The translations under genes and the position numbers were made by a program. Shown one piece after another: positions 1 through 10,584 of a stretch of DNA of 49,120 bases. The DNA is from Alectoria sarmentosa (Eukaryota > Ascomycota > Lecanoromycetes > Lecanorales > Parmeliaceae): contig WOGZ01000252.1 in assembly GCA_009733775.1 (NCBI GenBank), positions 1-49,120 on the forward strand, written 5' to 3'. A model generated the notes under the pieces. It ran no database searches. It was not told where the DNA came from and was given only the letters and a program-made list of their open reading frames with translations. Positions within the stretch are counted from its first letter, which is position 1; the number at the start of each line of letters is the position of its first letter.

Positions 1-1310
1 ATTCGAAGGTTCATTTTTGATTATTTATTCAATTTAAATAATAACGTTATTAATTGATTAAACAAACGTCAAATTATTATAATATTATTCATTTATAAAA
101 TAAAATATATTAATTAAACATAAATTATTAAGAAAATTATTTAATTAAAAAAATTTTTCAATCAATTTTTACGATTTGATAATTCGAATTTCAAAATTAT
201 TATAATTTTTGAAAATAATCAAAACGCAATCGCTTTCGTAAAAAACGTTTAATTTCATATTCGCATTAAACACATTAATATCGTTCATTATTTTATGCGC
301 GAAAAAGTCAATAATGATATTATGAATCTTTAATATATTTTCATTAATAAACAAATGATTAATGATTTTATCAAAATTTTATATTTTGACAAATTTGTTA
401 TCTTTCGCGATGCCCTTAAAATGAAAATAATCTCACATTATTTATTTAAAATTATTTGAATTATTGTTTTAAAGAAAACGTTTAAGACGTTTAAACCGTT
501 TAAATCGCCTCGTTATTATTATTTAATATCTTTAATTTCAAAAAAACGATTTCATTAATCTTCACATTTCGAATAATCGATCGAGTGATTAATCGAGATC
601 GAAATTATTCGCAAAATCTCAATATCAATTTTAACGTATCAAAATTTCATTATATCATTATCATATCAAAAATTGATTTATCGTTATTATAATTATAATA
701 ACAAACTTTGCGAGCCTCTTTTCGAAATATTTATATTTATATTCGATTTAAATTTGAGATCTGCGACGTTATTCAAAAGGTCGTTATCGACGTTTTTTCG
801 TCAATCGTCTTGAATATTCTCATCAGATTATCATTATCATATCTTTTAAAATCATTATATTCATATTTTTAAGATTATCACACTTATGCCCTTAGACGTT
901 ATTATCGTTATCATTATCATATATATCGTCGTTATATATCTTTCGCATGCACGTTATCAACCATTATTGTTAAACATTAATATTTTAAAACGACCTCACG
1001 AGCCTTGTAACCGATCGCATATATGTATATATATACATATGCAATTCGAAATATTTCGTTCAATCGAAAAATAAACCCTCACATATATTCATCAATCATA
1101 TATCGATCGATTTTTGATATATATTAGATGAATTGAAAATAAATTTGTCAAAAAACGATTTTTCGTCAAAAAGTGAAATTTTTTTTATGTGACATCATAA
1201 CGAATATATTTAAAAAAACATAATCGTTTTCAAATTTTCGATTTTCATTTTTTTTACCCGACTTTAAATATCGCGAGTTTCGAATTTCATTTTTGAAATT
1301 CGAATGTTTA
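1..1310 (+). mobile_element. 3' end of a RIP-decayed Ty1/Copia retrotransposon (partial)
   Basis: The stretch runs in from the left window edge. It holds the last part of a Copia pol (RNase H, 208-420) and then the same 3' non-coding sequence that follows pol in the Copia-1 copies. Positions 540-620 match 43705-43770, 760-860 match 43905-43990, and 1130-1310 match 44225-44425, all in the same orientation. It is AT-rich with stops in every frame. Its own 3' LTR is not seen; homology is lost near 1310, next to an inverted Copia-3-type segment. The small open frames here are chance products of low stop density. Confidence 0.7.
208..420 (+). pseudogene. Copia RNase H remnant
   Basis: The plus frame beginning TTT GAA AAT AAT CAA reads ENNQNAIAFVKNV, then a stop, FHIRIKHINIVHYFMREKV, and finally FDKFVIFRDALK. 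In Ty1/Copia RNase H this corresponds to the DNQ-A-I-A-L-KNP block, the H-RTKHID-HH block and the C-terminal ADIFTKPL region. The catalytic Asp of the DNQ motif reads Asn (AAT), the change expected from G-to-A RIP, and there are in-frame TAA codons. It is non-functional. The family call is firm; which Copia copy it belongs to is inferred from the 3' flank. Confidence 0.7.
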
Positions 1311-1472
1311 TGAAAGGAGAGAGGGGTGATATATAAAAGATAAAGATAATTTATGAAATAAGAATAATTCATGAGAAGATGATCATATTCTTTTTCGAAT
1401 TTTCATTGTTTTTATTCGATTTTGAATATCGCGAGTTTCGAATTTCATATTTGAAATTCGAATTTTTATCGA
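1228..1472. repeat. Two copies of an ~85-bp dispersed module
   Basis: Positions 1228-1312 and 1383-1472 both contain a T-rich lead, then the block GAATATCGCGAGTTTCGAAT and a TTTGAAATTCGAAT end. Related copies lie near 2030-2115 and 13850-13945 (reverse), 44340-44425 (forward) and 48975-49060 (reverse, least decayed). At 1437-1462 the second copy contains 11-bp inverted arms around a 4-nt loop. The first copy belongs to Copia-1 3' sequence and the second to the Copia-3-type segment, so the module is shared by two families. Confidence 0.6.
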
Positions 1473-1612
1473 GCGCATAGGGGATAAAGAAAGTGTATAA
1501 AAATGATTTCACATTAATTATTCGACGTTAAGTTCATTATAATTATTTGACGCTCGATTCATCTTATTTATTCGACGTTCGATTTTTTTAAGAGTATACG
1601 TGCGAAGGGGAA
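1313..1612 (-). mobile_element. Sequence adjoining a Copia-3-type LTR (decayed)
   Basis: This is the reverse complement of 48856-49120, including the block at 48880-48930 with TCGAACGTCGAGTAAATAAG and the CCCTTA-rich tract (here as GGGGTGATATAT). The right-hand copy is far less decayed, so this one shows what RIP did to it. It has no open frame. Whether it is internal element sequence or flanking sequence duplicated with the LTR cannot be settled from two copies. Confidence 0.5.
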
Positions 1613-1736
1613 TATCGAAATTCAGGTTACGTGATAGATTATGTGATACGAGCGTATGCGTTTATAGCATAGTCGCATTTTCCTTCGTAACACTTTTAAA
1701 GCAATACAATTAAGTGTTCTACATCATATTTTCACA
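1613..1736 (-). repeat. Copia-3-type LTR, reverse orientation
   Basis: Read on the minus strand it starts TGTGAAAATATGATG at 1736 and ends TGAATTTCGATA at 1613 (124 bp). It aligns along its length with the fresher LTR at 48731-48855 (125 bp), and the differences inspected are mostly transitions. It abuts the Copia-1 LTR at 1737, where the last three bases of that LTR are missing. Confidence 0.7.
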
Positions 1737-1869
1737 GAAAATAAGTGAAATATTTGATTGATTAAATAGTCTGCAATAGAGCATTTAAATAAAAAATGTG
1801 TCAAGTTTCGATAAACCTTCTTTATCTCGATAAATCTTTTATGTTTCAAATACTTAACAAATTTTAACA
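1737..1869 (-). repeat. 3' LTR of Copia-1 copy C1
   Basis: On the minus strand it begins TGTTAAAATTTGTTAAG at 1869 (RIPed TGTTGAAATGTGTTAA) and contains the twin motif AGGTTTATCGA. The final three bases of the 136-bp LTR are replaced where a Copia-3-type LTR abuts at 1736. Confidence 0.75.
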
Positions 1870-2425
1870 TTCTCATATAATCGCATTGCAATTCGAATCA
1901 ACAAATAAAAAATATCGTATTTGAACATCTTTTTTATCTCTTTTATTCGAGATGTTATATAATTTAAACGTCGAATAAAAAGAGTGAAAGTCGAAAAATT
2001 CGAAAAAATTCGAAAAAATTATCGAAAATGTTTTATAATTATTCAGATTTGAAGCATGAAATTTAAAATCCGCGATATTCAAAATGAAATAAAAATAGTG
2101 AAAATTCGAAAATGAAAATCGGATTTTTTTTTTTTTTTTTGAAAACGACTATGTTTTTTTGAACATATTCGCCACGATATTTTATATAAAAAATTTCACT
2201 TTTTAACGAAAAATCGTTTTTTTAACAAATTTATTTGCAAGTTATTTGATGCATATCAAAAATCGAGTGATATACGATTAATAAATATGTGTGAAAATAA
2301 GTTTTTCGATTGAACGAGATATCTTGAATTGTATATGCATGCATGAAATCGATTGCAAGGTTTATGAGAGTCGTTTCAGAAAATTGATATTTGATAATAA
2401 TGATTAATAGCGTGTATGTAAATTG

Positions 2426-2460
2426 CGATCGATGTATTGCGATGATGATGATGATGATAA
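2426..2460. repeat. GAT microsatellite
   Basis: A run of GATGATGATGATGATGATAA lies in the 3' non-coding part of Copia-1 copy C1. C2 has the reverse-strand equivalent, a TTATTATTATTATTATCATT tract near 44005-44030, so the repeat belongs to the element. Confidence 0.6.
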
Positions 2461-2544
2461 TAACGATATTGATAATTTAAAAGCATGCATATAATAGTTA
2501 TAATAACGTTTAAAAACAATTAAAAGCATTTAAAGATCATGATG

Positions 2545-3835
2545 TTATTTATCGATACGTTTCTAACAAATTTAATGTTATTGAAAAAAGATTTGCTATT
2601 ATCAAGATCGTTTTTGTAATAATCACATATAACTATAAATTTTTAAATAATAAATTTATGAGTTTTATCGAGATTTCATTAAGTTTAAATTTTATTGAAC
2701 GATTATTAAATGCTTAAATTGTGAAAAATAAGATTAATTTTGTCGTTATTGTTAAACGTGCTATTCGCGATCGCTGAAAGTGTAATAAAAAGAATTATGA
2801 TAATCAAAACTATTTTAAATCGATCTATTATGTCAAAGACTCGCGTAAACATTATTTTATTATAATTAAGAATTTAATAAATTAATTAGCAGTTATTATT
2901 AAAAATTGAGTCGATAAATTTATTATTAATGAATCGTTTATGAGTTTAATCGTTAATTGAAAACGTGATTTAAAAAATGAATAAAAAAATGAGGCTCGCA
3001 AGAAGAGAAATGAGAGAGAAAACGATATATAACAATCACGTGATTATCGTGCGTCTATTTTTGTTATTACGATTATTCAATTTCTTATATCGTTATCGAA
3101 TTCAAGCGATTCTCTTATAAATATTCATTTCTCTCGTCTTAAAATTAAATTTGTTAAACGTGATTATTATAATCATCAACGCTTTATCAATCATATTTGT
3201 AATCATGAAATCACGATGATTTTAATCATAATCTCAAAATGTAAAGTTAATAATTCGATATACGTTAATATAAAAGATTTTATTGAATATATAGAATTAA
3301 ACGTTACATCGCACGATGAGAGAGCTTTAAAAAATGTAAAAAAAAGACATTAAATAAACATTATAAATTTCATCACATTTAATAATGAAAAAATGATGAT
3401 TTCGAATATAAACGAGAAAAGTTAAATAAGATATCGAATTAGACGTTAAACGCGAATTGATTAATAATATAAACGCATTTAAGCGTAGAAAAAAATTAAC
3501 TCGCGTCTCAACACATGTATATGCTTTTACGATTTTTATAATAAAGTTCATTTTACATTTTATCGAAAATAAGGGTTACGAATAAGATTAACAAACGAAG
3601 CAAATATTTTATAACGACGTAAATTTAAACGAAATATCACAATGAGAGTATAAGAATAAGGTAAACGATATATATAAATATTTATAATAACTTTTTTTTA
3701 ATGTTTCAGCGACGTTCATTTCCTTTTCAGCGACGTTTATTTCGTTTTGATTTTTATAACATATTTCACTTTTTTGAAAGAGATTGCTCGTGTTATATTT
3801 TCTTAAAAAATTCTTAAAAGTAATTGAGCAAATTT
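2545..3835. other. Unclassified 1.3-kb block inside Copia-1 copy C1
   Basis: C1 and C2 align on both sides (C1 1870-2540 with C2 43975-44577; C1 3840-4130 with C2 43690-43905), but this block is absent from C2, C3 and the element at 1-1310. It is AT-rich, with no reading frame I recognise and no terminal repeats I could find. Near 3700-3745 the motif CAGCGACGTT occurs twice 19-20 bp apart. It may be a decayed insertion, but no target duplication is visible. Confidence 0.5.
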
Positions 3836-4124
3836 GACGATAACGATCTTTTAAATAACGACGTAAATTTCAAATTTAAATCGAACGTAAAGATAGATCT
3901 TTTAAAAAAAAATCATAAAGTTTATAATTATAAATATAATAATGACAAATCAACTTTAAATTGAATTTTGATAAATCAAAATTTATTCGTATAAGACGTC
4001 AAAATTGATTTTTGAAATTTTGCGAATAAATTCGATCGATTATTTATAATGTGAGAATTAATCAAACGAAAAAGCTTTTACAAAAATGAGAAAAGAAATA
4101 ATTCATTTATTCTTAAATGATATT

Positions 4125-7100
4125 TTAAACTTTATTTATTTTAAGAGCGTGATTCGAAATTAATAAGCTTGCGAAATAATTCGAATTTGTTTTTATAAAA
4201 AACCTTAATAAAATTGTTAACGATTTATTTATCGATAAATATATATTATAAATCGATATTATTATCAACGATTTAATCGCGTATTTAATGATGTTGAATG
4301 TTAATATATTTAATATAATTATAATGTTAAAGGTTTTTAAGGAGCGCAATTGCGCTTTGATTATTATCATAAATAATAATTATTTAATATGTTTCATTGA
4401 GGCGGATTTGACTCAAAAGATTTCTTAATTAAATAACTTTTTTGACGATTTACGTTTGATCGATATATTCGATCTCACAAATTAACAATGCGATAATAAA
4501 TCATCATTTGAATAATTAATTAATAATTTCATTTTTCAAATTGAAAACGTAATTTGAGATTAATTTGCGAATATCGTAATTATTAGTTTAATTGAAATCA
4601 ATGTAATCGATGAATTTTTGAAACGTATTTTTATGAATGAAACATCAATTGATAATCTCTTTTAAATAACGAAAAATACGTTTAATAACGATATACTAAA
4701 TTTCGATAGAATTGAAAACGTATCGAGAGATTATTAAAATAATGAAAATAATATTAAATTTGATGTCGAATATAACGTATATAAAATATTTCATAATCGA
4801 TTAATAAATTTAAAGAAACTTTTTGAAAATTATGTATTTTTTTCGATAAATATCAATCGCAAGTTGATCTTTATAAAAATAGTTTTTATTTTAATTTTCC
4901 ATATTTTATAAATATAAGAAAAGCGTTTAATATAAACGAATTATTTTAATCATAAAATTCAATTAGCACGATCGCGAATGATTATTATTTTTAAATAATA
5001 ATTATAAAGATCGAGATCGCTTATTTTAAATTTAATATTAAATATATTTTTTATTCGTTGAATTTTAAATCGAAATGAGTTAATAATAAAAACATCGTTT
5101 ATATAAAAAGCGATAATAATATTAATGTTTGAATTAATGAAAACATTAAAATCGACATCAATAAAAACGAAATCGATTTCTTTTATATATTTAATAAAGG
5201 TGTTATATCAAATTCGAGAAAATTGTTTTAAATTATAAAGACCTTTATTAAGTTTATAAGTCTTATTAAAATATTTCTTTAAAATATATTCAATAAATTA
5301 TTTCACGTAAATCTTTTTTTCAACGTTACTATAAAAAAATTCAACGTTTATTTATTTCAGATCTCAATTCTCGACGGCGATTAAAATAAAAATCATTTTA
5401 TAAAACATAAATTTAATTATGAAAGACGAAAGTTTCATTAAAATTTAAACTTTTTTATTATTCGAAATTATAAATTATTCAACGGATTTTAAAGCGAGTG
5501 ATTTCTTCGCGAATTTTATATTTGATAATATAAACTCATTTATCACGAAGAGTAATACGCTTTTTAAATAAATTAATATATTCTTAAATCTTATTTTTTA
5601 ATAAAAAATCATTTTCTTCGATTATGTTATCTTTTCATTATTTTCGATAAAAATTATTAATAATAACTTTTTTATAAATCTTCGACTCGTACGATTTCAT
5701 TGCGTTAATAATTTAAATAATTATCGTATAAAATTGAATAAGATTTGACGAAAAATCGCGCGATATAAAATAAAAATGATTTAAATAAAGCGACGTATTA
5801 TTTGACGCATCGTTTTAAAAAATGAAAATTGATAACGATAACGAATTGAAAATTAATGCGTTAATTTTAAAAATATTTATAAATTTAATAATTATAAAGA
5901 ATTTAAATTTAAACGATTGAATAAGCTCATTAACGTTTATTTTATTTATAAATAATTAATTTTCAACGACGAAAAACGTTATAAACGTCGAATTATTATT
6001 TTTCACAATTAAATCAATTAATAATTATGAATTAAATAAAAGATTATTCTTTTTCAAATTTTAAACGATTTTAAAAGATCGAATAATGTTATTATATAAT
6101 AATAATATATGATAAATATAATCGTCTTTATAATCGATAAAAACTTTTTTAATAACGCGTTTTTGATTTTTTTTTCAATTAAAAACGAATTTGCGTAATG
6201 TAATATATTTTAAAATTTCAATGCGTTATATACAATTTAAATAAGATTTATAATTCGTATAAATTTAATAAAAAATGAATTTGCGCGAGCGCATAAAACT
6301 TCGATTATAAAAATTATTAATAATCAATACGAATTTGGATTAATATTTTTAATCAAAATTAATGTTTTTAATAATAATGCTAATAATGTTGAAAAACGTT
6401 TAATTAAATCGTTTGATGATTTTATCTTATTCAAGATTTTCAAAATAAATAAGCTTTTATATAATATTATAATCGACACGATAAATGTTAAAATTAAAAC
6501 CTTCATATTCGTCGCTATAATCAATTCGAAAACGTTTAATAACAATATTTCTATATTGATTTTTAATTTAATAGCGCTTAAAAACAAAAAAGATTCCGTT
6601 TTTATATTTGATAATTTTAATCTCAGAGCACTTATTTTAATTACTAATGAAGATAATAAAATATTTATCGTTAAAGTGATCTCGAAGAATAACGAGATCG
6701 TAAATATTATTATGAATTAAATTTAAAAGTTTTATTTTAAGGTGAATATGAGATTTGTGCGACGTTTTTTTGATTATATATGAAGCATAAAACTTTTTGT
6801 TAATAACAATTTTAATTAAATCGATGTTTTTGAATAATTTAATCAATTTATAAACGTTTTAACATCTTAAATAATTTATACGAATATATCATAAATCGAG
6901 GATTTAATTATTAATTTTGCGAGGCGTGACAGCAGCATTATGATTTGAGTTCGAAAAAAAAATCGAAATAAGCTAATGAAAAGATAACGTTATTTATTGA
7001 ATTAAAATGCTTTTTATATTTAAAAGTAATATAAATCATAACGAATTTAATGCCGTATTATTTAAATATAAATACGAACATTGAAATTAGAGCCTAATAA

Positions 7101-7850
7101 TTAAATTTTTATAAACGCAAATAATAAAGATTGTTGCTTTGCAATCGAGCGATGATATCACGATTATCAAATTTAATATCGTTTATATAAATTTCATTTA
7201 AATGTTATTGCGCAAAAATTGTTTTTTAAAAGATTAAATTTAAAGATAAATTTAAGATATGGAAAACATTCGTGAGAATAAGCTTTTTTCTTTGATTATC
7301 GATAACGATATTAATGCGTATTTTATCGATGTTAATAAATATGCGAGCGCTTTTAATATCTTTAATGAAACGAATATTATTTAATTTGAAATCGAAAACG
7401 CGATATTATATAAAGAAATCTTTATTAAACGTGAAATGTTGAAAACAAACACAATTTATCGTTTATCGCGAAAATAAAAGATTATTTATTTTAATCGTGA
7501 AGATAATCATGATTTTTCTTTAATTATTAAAAGATTCGATAAAATTTCGATTTTTATAACGACATTTTTTATTATTAAATTTATTATTTCTTCGATCGCT
7601 GTCTTTTTTGTTTTTGAATTTATTATTATCGTTATTATTATCATTATTATCATCATTTTTTTTATCATTATTATCGTTAAAATTATTATTGAAATTGTTT
7701 TAATGATTTTTAACAAAAAGTTAATCGCATTTCGCTTTAATATGATATTGTTTTTTATAATAAATATAATATTTGACGAACTTTTAAATGATTTTGCTAT
7801 TAAAATCAAATATAACGCTTTTTTAAAATTTAATAATAATGATATATTTT
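4125..7850 (-). pseudogene. Copia-1 C1 gag-pol remnant (CCHC, integrase, RT, RNase H)
   Basis: Read on the minus strand, the order is Ty1/Copia. A zinc-knuckle remnant lies near 7745-7795 (YIYYKKQYHIKAKC; two Cys codons have become Tyr, the His is kept). Integrase lies at about 6720-6330, collinear with 30102-30480 of C2. The reverse transcriptase active site at 5093-5104 reads YIND where the family has YVDD, within IIIAFYINDVFIIN. RNase H near 4365-4130 reads NNQSAIALLKNL. Each change is a G-to-A or C-to-T type, and stops are frequent. It cannot encode a working polyprotein. Confidence 0.8.
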
Positions 7851-9099
7851 AGAATTGAAACGATAAAGCGAAAAAAACGCTAAATAACGAAAATAAAAAT
7901 AAACTCTTAACGTTTTAAAAAAATTAATCATAATTTAAATAAATCGAATAATAACGTATTTTAATAAATAGATAAACTATTTCGATATTAACATTATTTA
8001 TAAATTTATGATTTTCAATATAATAAATAAAATAAACGTTATTCGCTTTATTCAAATTCGTGTGAAAAATAAATTGAAAAAATTGATTTTTAAATTCAAT
8101 TTAAACGATAATATTATTATAAATGCTTTTAAAACGAACGATAACATTAATTGCATTTTTATATTAATCAAAATTCAATTTAAACAATTAACGATATAAG
8201 TTATTAAGCGTATCGAAATTTTTAAATTTATTATTTTTATAAATAGCATTTCATAGAATATGCGCATTAATTTCGTTTTTATAATTTATAAATATATTGT
8301 TTTTAAGACGATTTTTGATAATGTTGATATAAAGTTTATATTTTAAATCTTATTTAAGTCGCTTCTTTTCGACAACATCGATTATTATTATAAATTCGTT
8401 AAATAAAATGTTTTTAAAAATGATAAATATGATGAGAATTTCATTTTGCTTCATTTTAATAAATTTGATAAAACGTTATAACGTAAAGAATTATCGCATT
8501 TTTCGAAATCATATTTAAAAATTCTTAAATCTTTTAAGTTTTTTAATATAAAGCGAAAACCCGTTATTGAATTTCACGTCGACGATTTTTTTAAATATAA
8601 TAATAATTTCGATATGTTATAAAAAGCATAAAGAGTTTAAATGTTAATGAGAAAATTGAATTCAATAAATTGAATAATAATTTTAAAAAAATTCTCGCTG
8701 TTAATTAATTCGAGAAAAAATTCGCGAATAAAACTATCGAGAATTGTAATGTTATTAAACAAATAAATAAATATATAATCACGTTTTTTGTTTTTTAAAC
8801 GCGTTTTAAATTGATGATAAATTATATTTAATGTTTGATTATAAAGAGAAAAATCGCGTTTAAAGATGCGTTTTATCGATCGAACTCTTTTGAATTGTAT
8901 TTAAAATTCTTTTTAAAAAATGTCTGAAAATATGAAAACGTTTGAATTTGTCTTAATTTGTAAAAGAAAAATGTTTAAAACGTTTTTTGTTTTGACGAAA
9001 AATGTGATTAATGAATGTAATTGAATCTTTTAATGATTCAAAATTAAAAGAAATATTTAAGAATCTTTTATGTTCTTTTTTAATCATAGTTGATATAAA

Positions 9100-9180
9100 A
9101 GTCGTTAATATAATAACGATCGTTAATATAATAATGATTGTTGATATAATAATGATTGTTGATATAATAAAAGTTGTGTT
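9100..9180. repeat. 18-bp tandem repeat in C1 gag region
   Basis: About four units of the form GTTRATATAATAAYGATY. The C2 counterpart is at about 19515-19575 on the opposite strand. Because 18 is a multiple of three it would have encoded a six-residue repeat in Gag. The short open frame over it is on the antisense strand and is not a gene. Confidence 0.55.
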
Positions 9181-9856
9181 TTATGACGAAATGCTCGTTA
9201 TTATGAGTGATTCATTATTGTTATTAATTTTAATTTAATATTTCATTAAAAGTAATTTGATGATTAATGTTATAATAATAATCGTGAATAAAGTTTACAA
9301 TGTATTGCGATTTTTATTTATTTATCACAAATTTCATAAATAGCGAAATGATGTTATTTAATAACTTTTAATCGATTAATGAAATAACGCGCATTATTCA
9401 ATTTCAATTCTTTTATTCTTTAAATAAAAGATTATAATGATTTATAAAATCAAATGATTTTTTAGAAAGTTATTCGATTATTGCGTTTTAAGTATAACTC
9501 ATCGCTTAGAGATTAAAATTGATAAATTAATAATCGCAATTTTTAAAAGCAAATTGTAATTAACGTTTCACGATTTATTATTTACGGTTATCACATAAAT
9601 AAATTATTAAATTAAATCAAATCAAATATATGTTTAAAGCACGATTTATTAATAAGATTAATTATGTATAATAAATAAATTTAAGAAGGTTGTTGCGCGA
9701 TTGTCGCAAAGTGAATAATTATTTTATTATTAAATTTTGATATTACGATTTAACTTTTAAGGAATTTTCTTTATACGTTTAATTAATGAGTTAATTGATT
9801 TATAAGTAATAAATAAATAATATTAAACGAATGCTCGTGATTTCGAATTCATAATT

Positions 9857-9993
9857 TATTAAAAATAAGTGAAACATTTAATTGATTGAATAATTTATAA
9901 TAGAGCATTTAAATATAAAATATTTTAAGTTTCAATAAACCTTTTTTGTTTTAACAAATCTTTTATATTTTAAATAATTAATATATTTCAATA
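9857..9993 (-). repeat. 5' LTR of Copia-1 copy C1
   Basis: On the minus strand it begins TATTGAAATATATTAAT at 9993 (RIPed TGTTG) and ends TTTTTAATA at 9857. It is followed by AATTATGAATTCG, a decayed form of the primer-binding sequence that also follows the C2 5' LTR. Length is 137 bp against 136 bp in C2 and C3. Confidence 0.75.
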
Positions 9994-10214
9994 TAATAAA
10001 CGTATTATAAATAAATTAAATGAATTTGCAAAAAAGAAATTATCTTATACGCATAATATTTTAATTTTAAACGAAGAATTAATTGTTTTAAAAGATTTAA
10101 TATTATAAAATAAGTGTGATAACAAATTTATTAATGCGAAAGATAAAGAGAATCATAATCAAAATATAAAAGATTTTGCAAAATAAGTCATTAAAGAAAT
10201 TATTAAATTATGTT
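9994..10214. other. AT-rich strip between Copia C1 and the gene island
   Basis: No gene. Positions 10010-10140 on the plus strand give an unusually long lysine/leucine-rich, heptad-like reading (FAKKKLSYTHNILILNEELI), broken by TAA. This could be the C-terminal coiled coil of a decayed transposase, but the match is by eye only. GC content rises sharply at about 10210-10260, which marks the edge of RIP-type decay. Confidence 0.35.
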
Positions 10215-10265
10215 TTTTTATTGTTTCTAACCCTATGATAGCTTTAAATATAGTAGAAATTTCAA

Positions 10266-10341
10266 TGCAAATTGCGCCTTCCACCGTTGCAAATAAACTG
10301 CAATCCCAATGCGGTTAGCGTGCAACGCATGCAACTTGCAA
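10266..10341 (+). promoter_or_regulatory. Cluster of six TGCAA motifs upstream of pbs2
   Basis: TGCAA occurs at 10266, 10288, 10299, 10321, 10330 and 10337, all on the plus strand, within 76 bp. The cluster sits just inside the GC-balanced island and about 30 bp upstream of the TATA-like element. It may be a set of binding sites, but no factor is assigned. Confidence 0.35.
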
Positions 10342-10372
10342 AAAGGGCCCTATGTTGTGAAGCCTGCTGCAT

Positions 10373-10482
10373 TATATACCCCCCCACTAAGCTATGCTAC
10401 ATATGGCTAGCTGCGAATGCACACCTTCCAAGTTATACTTGACAAACATCCTCAACGTCTATTATGATCTCCTTCCCTTCTC
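10373..10482 (+). promoter_or_regulatory. Putative pbs2 core promoter
   Basis: A TATA-like TTATATA lies at 10372-10378. It is followed by a pyrimidine-rich tract (CTCCTTCCCTTCTC, 10469-10482), a common setting for fungal transcription starts. The spacing to the ATG at 10585 would give a leader of roughly 100-170 nt. This is inference from position and composition only. Confidence 0.4.
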
Positions 10483-10517
10483 GACTCGTTATAATTCATC
10501 TTCATATGATGACCTGA
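10464..10517 (+). promoter_or_regulatory. Possible 17-codon upstream ORF in the pbs2 leader
   Basis: ATG at 10464 opens a frame ending at TGA 10515-10517, 67 nt before the pbs2 ATG and out of frame with it. Two further in-frame ATGs (10506, 10509) would give a minimal uORF of three codons. It acts only if transcription starts upstream of these ATGs, which the sequence does not show. Confidence 0.3.
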
Positions 10518-10584
10518 CTGACTGTCGCCCTTATTGATACTTCACCTCTCTTACCGTCCCCTTCTCAACCCTTCCATTGCCGCC

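Larger units (their letters stand above)
1737..9993 (-). mobile_element. Copia-1 copy C1, nearly full length, RIP-decayed
   Basis: A Ty1/Copia element on the minus strand. The 5' LTR is at 9857-9993, then primer-binding region, gag, pol (about 7850 down to 4125), 3' non-coding sequence and 3' LTR at 1737-1869. It is collinear with C2 (18685-44713) once the C2 insertions are removed, apart from a foreign block at about 2545-3835. Span minus that block is close to the 6.97 kb calculated for C2 without its guests. It carries the unoccupied counterparts of the three C2 insertion sites: TA at 8512-8513 (MITE-1), TTATA at 7811-7815 (Gypsy-2) and TCTCA at 4087-4091 (Gypsy-1, all minus strand). All frames are broken. 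Confidence 0.8.
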
